Of a stretch of DNA of 10,921 bases, positions 8,214-10,921 are shown piece by piece. The translations under genes and the position numbers were made by a program. The first letter of the stretch is position 1; every line of letters starts with the position of its first letter. The notes under the pieces are model-generated. The model did not search any database, was not told the origin of the DNA, and was given only the letters and a program-made list of their open reading frames with translations. This DNA comes from Phycisphaerae bacterium (GTDB lineage Bacteria; Planctomycetota; Phycisphaerae; SM23-33): NCBI GenBank assembly GCA_022866005.1, contig JALHTV010000281.1:1-10921 (forward strand), read 5' to 3'.

Positions 8214-8299
8214 TGTGGTGGGCGAGATTCGAACTCGCACGATACTCTGGTATCACCGGGTTGACAACCCGGCGCGTCTGCCGGTTCCGCCACCACCAC
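8214..8299 (-). tRNA. Class II tRNA: tRNA-Leu body with anticodon GUC
   Basis: All 86 nt fold as a canonical class II tRNA without an encoded CCA. Acceptor GTGGTGG pairs fully with CCACCAC, and the discriminator is A73. The D-arm GCGGAACCGGCAGACGC has the leucine-tRNA pattern, including A14 and GG. The anticodon stem CCGGG/CCCGG is perfect with loop TTGTCAA, so the anticodon is GUC (plus strand 8263-8265), which would read the Asp codons GAC/GAU. The variable arm has a 5-bp stem GATAC/GTATC with a 4-nt loop. The T-arm is GCGAG-TTCGAAT-CTCGC. Real Asp tRNAs have a short variable loop and G73, and this one has neither. A leader hairpin (8305-8326) lies 5 nt before the 5' end. It is probably charged with leucine if charged at all, since LeuRS is known to rely little on the anticodon; the function is unknown. 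Confidence 0.9.
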
Positions 8300-8540
8300 A
8301 CAACGCCGTCGGGGGATCCCGGCGGCATATCGTCGGCCCTAGTGCTTAACTTGGCCAGCAGACTTCCCCAAGAGTACCGTACTCGGCGAGACGAACCTCG
8401 AAGCCGGACCGTGTAGCACACTTCCATAATGTACCTGCGCTCGCAACGAACACAAGAAGAACCTATGCAAAGTCTATTTGAGCAACCCCACGACCTCTTC
8501 TATCTCCCGCACATGATCAGAAACAGCCACCCCTCGGCCG
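8300..8540. other. Intergenic region upstream of the tRNA
   Basis: No gene is supported. Position 8305-8326 can form a leader hairpin for the tRNA transcript (4 bp, one mismatch, 4 bp). The minus-strand promoter of the tRNA should lie at about 8330-8400; TTGGGG and TAAGCA, 17 bp apart, are only a weak match. From about 8400 the base composition becomes more AT-rich than in the flanking genes. A short plus-strand open frame starting at 8429 has low-complexity Arg-rich translation and runs through the radical SAM gene remnant, so I do not call it. Confidence 0.5.
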
Positions 8541-8637
8541 TTAGGACGACACGCCGGGGATGGTGGTGCGGCAGAAGGCGCAGTGCCCGCCGGGGGCCAC
8601 TTGTCGGGACAGGGTCACGTAGATCCTGGCGCGATGA
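8541..8637 (-). pseudogene. Remnant of the 3' end of an AmmeMemoRadiSam-type radical SAM gene
   Basis: The minus strand encodes GGHCAFCRTTIPGVSS followed by a TAA stop (8543-8541). This matches the C-terminus AGHCAFCQTTVPGVWS of the radical SAM gene that ends at 10051. The bases align in about 39 of 49 positions (8542-8590 against 10052-10100), including a 20-nt exact block GGCAGAAGGCGCAGTGCCCG. Weaker in-frame similarity (Y, L, R spaced alike) may continue to about 8637. Nothing recognisable of the rest of the gene lies upstream, so this is a broken copy or a displaced original 3' end. It has the same orientation as the intact gene and lies on the opposite side of the DUF3800 gene. Confidence 0.8.
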
Positions 8638-8640
8638 CCA

Positions 8641-8685
8641 CCTCCCCAGGGAAATCATCCTGCTCGAAATTTGGGCCCTGGGAGG
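8641..8685. repeat. Inverted repeat at the edge of the radical SAM remnant
   Basis: CCTCCCCAGGG (8641-8651) pairs with CCCTGGGAGG (8676-8685), giving ten base pairs with one bulged C. AAAT/ATTT can pair further inside. There is no U-tract on either side. It begins where similarity to the radical SAM gene ends, so it may mark a junction; it could also be an operator or a weak bidirectional terminator. Confidence 0.5.
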
Positions 8686-8716
8686 ATAGCTGCGGGGTGG
8701 AGCGTTCCCGCAGGGG

Positions 8717-8858
8717 TGGTACAATCGTTGGGTTATCAACAGTGTGCCGGGTTCTGACGAATACCCGAGCTGGGGACCTCGGACACTGGGGTATATCATC
8801 CTGGTAGTGACGCTCCCCGGGGTTCCGCACCCTGTGGCAGACGATGGGGAAAGCGACA
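8717..8858 (+). promoter_or_regulatory. Putative extended -10 promoter and structured leader of the DUF3800 gene
   Basis: TGGTACAAT (8717-8725) fits an extended -10 element (TG, one base, then TACAAT with five of six matches). There is no good -35 hexamer, which is common for extended -10 promoters. The ~130-nt leader that would follow contains an inverted repeat, ATACCCGAG (8761-8769) with CTC (8778-8780) and GGGTAT (8789-8794). GGGGA (8846-8850, within GGGGAAAG) lies 8 nt before the chosen ATG at 8859. The promoter is a prediction from the sequence only. Confidence 0.35.
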
Positions 8859-10019
8859 ATGGCCGAAATGAGAGCATTTGCTGACGAGTATGGGGACCCG
8901 AACCTGGACACCAGCATAGACAATGTGACCACCCACTACATTGTGGCTGCTGTCATGGTCCAAGACAGCGAGACCGAGGAATTGCGTTCTGAACTTGACC
9001 AGGTTAGGTCAGCGCACTTCCAGTCAGGTCCGATGAAGTCGTCAAGCATTGGGGATAATGTTGACCGGCGTCTGCGGGTGCTCCAAGACCTCCGAGGAAA
9101 GGGGGTGCATGGGATCGCTCTAGTGGTGGACAAGGATCTTATCCGCAAGGACAGTGGGCTACGGTTCCAGCGGCCATTCCGCAGTTTTTTGAACCGCAAG
9201 CTTTATGATGAGCTATATGAAACGTTCCCCTCATTGCACCTGACTGCTGATCGGGTTGGCAAGTCGGACTTCATGGTCAAGTTCAAGACCTTCTTAGAGG
9301 ATCACCACCACCTGAACACGCTATTCGAGCCTTCCGCCATGGAATGGGGCAGTGCCCTCAAAGATGTGTTTCTCCAGGCGGCAGACGTAATCTGCGGCTC
9401 GCTGGGACGGTGCATCGACCGGAAGAAACTGTCTCCTCGAGCGGACGAAATACAAAGGGCGACTACTCCCTGGGTCCAGCTCCGAGGATGGCCATGGCAA
9501 GAACCATCTCCGGTTAGAGTAACAGAGACAGCAGACGATATCAGGGTGAGGAAGGCTGCGATGCAGCGGGCGCGCAAGTTCATCGAGGGGCGTCACGCTA
9601 CTGGAGATGAAGACATCCGGAACCAGGTGGCGTCCCTCAAGTATCTATTGTTCTACGCACTGCACATTGATCCAGAGGCTTATGTTCATGCTGCTGAGAT
9701 CATTGGCAGCATTCAGGTTCCCCGCGAAATGACATTGCGTCAGTTCCAGACACTCGTGGTCGCCAACCTGAGGGACGCGGGTGTACTAATCGCGAGCGAT
9801 TCCAGGGGTTACAAACTGCCTTCAAAGGTCGCGGACGTTATCGAATACTTACGGTGGACAAACAAGCAGGTTGAGCCAATGGTAGCCCGAGCCAATCGCA
9901 TGGCTGAAGCGGTTCGACTGGCCACCAGTAACAGGGTTTGCCTCCTAGAGGAGGACGAATTCAAGTATCTCCGCGGGCCACCAACTCCTTCGGGCCCGTG
10001 CTCTGGGCAAACATCGTGA
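8859..10019 (+). CDS. DUF3800 protein with C-terminal winged-helix-like domain
   Basis: The 386-residue product starts MAEMRAFADEYGDP. The D9/E10 pair followed by G12/D13 matches the conserved DESG-type N-terminus of DUF3800 proteins. A second family mark, QAAD (Q173-D176) in FLQAADVICGSLGRCID, corresponds to the usual Q-x-AD motif. The biochemical activity of the family is not established; acidic residues at these positions suggest a metal-dependent nuclease-like fold. The C-terminal third contains a winged-helix-like segment (about 290-331, LRQFQTLVVANLRDAGVLIASDSRGYKLPS). I chose ATG 8859 because GGGGAAAG lies at a good distance; ATG 8844 and 8868 are alternatives. It is the only plus-strand gene here, and its codons use many more A/T third positions than its neighbours, consistent with horizontal transfer. 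DUF3800 genes are often found on mobile elements and among defence genes, but no partner gene is present. Confidence 0.88.
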   Translation: MAEMRAFADEYGDPNLDTSIDNVTTHYIVAAVMVQDSETEELRSELDQVRSAHFQSGPMKSSSIGDNVDRRLRVLQDLRGKGVHGIALVVDKDLIRKDSGLRFQRPFRSFLNRKLYDELYETFPSLHLTADRVGKSDFMVKFKTFLEDHHHLNTLFEPSAMEWGSALKDVFLQAADVICGSLGRCIDRKKLSPRADEIQRATTPWVQLRGWPWQEPSPVRVTETADDIRVRKAAMQRARKFIEGRHATGDEDIRNQVASLKYLLFYALHIDPEAYVHAAEIIGSIQVPREMTLRQFQTLVVANLRDAGVLIASDSRGYKLPSKVADVIEYLRWTNKQVEPMVARANRMAEAVRLATSNRVCLLEEDEFKYLRGPPTPSGPCSGQTS

Positions 10020-10032
10020 GCCTAGTGTTCCC

Positions 10033-10052
10033 AGCGCCCTCCCACGGGCGCT
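10033..10052. terminator. Hairpin between convergent genes
   Basis: AGCGCCC (10033-10039) pairs perfectly with GGGCGCT (10046-10052) over a 6-nt loop, in the 31-base gap between the converging DUF3800 and radical SAM genes. It overlaps the radical SAM stop codon by two bases. There is no U-run on either strand, so termination would be weak or factor-assisted. Confidence 0.4.
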
Positions 10053-10921
10053 AACTCCACACCCCGGGGACGGTCGTTTGGCAGAAGGCGCAGTGCCCGG
10101 CCTCCTCGAGGTAGCGGGCCAGGACGGCGTAGGTGCTGCGCTCGACGACGACCTTGCCGCAGTGCGGGCAGCGGGTGTTCTGGACGTCCGGCGTGCCCGG
10201 GATGTTGCCCACGTAGACGTAGCGCAGCCCCTCGGCCTGGGCGATCCGCCGGGCCTCCAGCAGCGTGTCGGCGGGCGTGGGCGGCAGGTAGGTGAGCTTG
10301 TGCATCGGGATGAATCGCGAGAAATGCAGCGGGCAATCCGGCCCCAGCTTCGCCGCGAGCCACCCGCACATCCGCCGGATGACCTCCAGCTTGTCCGTGT
10401 AGGTCGGCACGACCAGGTTCACCACCTCCACCCACACGCCCATCTCCCGCAGCGTCTTGCACGTGTCCAGGATGGGCTGGAGCCGGCCGGTGTTGAGCTT
10501 GCGGTACACGTCCTCGTCGAAGCCCTTGAGGTCCACGTGCGCCCCGTCGATGAACCGGCCGATGTCGCGCAGCGATTCAGGCTCGAACGACCCGCAGGTG
10601 ACCAGGATGTTCCGCAGCTTGGCTGCCCGGGCCGCCTGCGCCGTGTCGCGGGCGTACTCGAAATACGCGATCGGCTCGGAGTAGGTGTAAGCGATCGACG
10701 GGCAGCCCAGGGACGCGGCCAGCGCGGCGGCGTCCTCGGGAAACAGGCTCAACCGTTCCAGGTCGCCCGACGAGATCGCCGCGACGCCCGCGCGGAGGCG
10801 CAGCTCCGGGCCGCGCGGGTCTTTGGTCTCCTCGGGCTTGCGCTGGGAGATGTCCCAGTTCTGGCAGTTCAGGCAGCGGAACACGCAGCCGCTGTTCGCC
10901 AGCGAGAACGTGCGGCTGCCG
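10051..10921 (-). CDS. AmmeMemoRadiSam system radical SAM enzyme (5' end beyond the window)
   Basis: The visible 289 residues form most of a radical SAM enzyme of the group encoded with AMMECR1 and Memo-like proteins. The reaction of the group is not firmly known. The [4Fe-4S]-binding motif is complete: CVFRCLNC (C-x3-C-x2-C, about 10867-10888). PSIAYTYSEP and HVDLKGFDEDVYRKLNTG are typical of this group and of pyruvate-formate-lyase-activase-like enzymes. So is the C-terminal part with LTYLPPTPADTL, GLRYVYVGNIPG and a paired CPHC...CAFC zinc-ribbon-like end. It ends PGVWS with a TAG stop at 10053-10051. An internal GTG at 10884 could look like a start, but it lies inside the cluster motif, and coding sequence continues to the window edge (SRTFSLANSGC), so the true start lies outside. 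A broken second copy of the 3' end lies at 8541. Confidence 0.93.
   Translation of the reverse strand, partial: GSRTFSLANSGCVFRCLNCQNWDISQRKPEETKDPRGPELRLRAGVAAISSGDLERLSLFPEDAAALAASLGCPSIAYTYSEPIAYFEYARDTAQAARAAKLRNILVTCGSFEPESLRDIGRFIDGAHVDLKGFDEDVYRKLNTGRLQPILDTCKTLREMGVWVEVVNLVVPTYTDKLEVIRRMCGWLAAKLGPDCPLHFSRFIPMHKLTYLPPTPADTLLEARRIAQAEGLRYVYVGNIPGTPDVQNTRCPHCGKVVVERSTYAVLARYLEEAGHCAFCQTTVPGVWS

Noticed and set aside
8084..8299. T-box riboswitch or other known tRNA-sensing leader
   Set aside because: The RNA is itself a complete tRNA; there is no T-box consensus or specifier loop, and the downstream gene is not an aminoacyl-tRNA synthetase or amino-acid gene.
5819..8416. 865-codon plus-strand open frame antisense to the hydrolase, glycosidase and tRNA
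   Set aside because: Its translation is Arg/Gln/His/Pro-rich and low in complexity, a shadow of high-GC minus-strand genes whose products have clear family motifs. It also runs through the terminator and tRNA.
8429..8689. 86-codon plus-strand open frame
   Set aside because: No Shine-Dalgarno sequence or recognisable motif, and it overlaps the radical SAM remnant on the other strand, which has real similarity.
8570..10099. The 20-bp exact repeat as a proven attL/attR pair
   Set aside because: Weaker similarity continues beyond the block, the block falls in a constrained coding motif (GHCAFC), and no integrase is present. I keep it only as a hypothesis.
1..10921. CRISPR arrays or insertion-sequence transposases
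   Set aside because: No regularly spaced repeats and no transposase or integrase motifs were seen on either strand.

Overview
The window is GC-rich and looks bacterial, most likely from a planctomycete, probably of the Phycisphaerae type. This rests on the Thr-Gln-Pro rich linkers (TQPTT, TQPST) in an exported protein, the paired TPR-containing sensor kinase and exported TPR protein, and an MGH1/GH63-like glycosidase. The taxonomic call is inference. All genes lie on the minus strand except one lower-GC plus-strand gene near the right end.

Positions 1-5264 hold a minus-strand signalling operon. An 861-residue exported TPR protein of unknown function is followed by a membrane histidine kinase with a large TPR-like sensor region. 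The last gene is an OmpR/PhoB-type response regulator that runs off the left edge. The kinase and regulator genes overlap by 11 bases. Upstream of the operon is a perfect 8-bp direct repeat with 11-bp periodicity, the geometry bound by OmpR/PhoB-type regulators, just ahead of a plausible -10 box. Autoregulation is a reasonable inference.

Positions 5339-8005 hold two minus-strand genes 33 bases apart: an MGH1/GH63-like cytoplasmic glycosidase, then a YdjM/DUF457-type membrane metal-dependent hydrolase.

Positions 8084-8299 hold the most unusual locus. It is a complete 86-nt class II tRNA with the D-arm, variable arm and discriminator of a leucine tRNA but the anticodon GUC, which reads the Asp codons GAC/GAU. 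Its 3' trailer carries a 40-nt inverted, imperfect copy of the tRNA's D-arm, anticodon and variable-arm region, then a textbook intrinsic terminator. In the minus-strand RNA most differences between the two arms become G-U pairs, so the precursor could fold into a long hairpin instead of a cloverleaf.

Positions 8541-10921 hold a radical SAM gene of the AmmeMemoRadiSam type that enters from the right edge, and a decayed second copy of its 3' end about 1.5 kb away in the same orientation. Between them sits a lower-GC, plus-strand gene for a DUF3800 protein with an apparent C-terminal winged helix. The layout suggests a foreign cargo gene lodged at the 3' end of a housekeeping gene. No integrase or transposase is visible.
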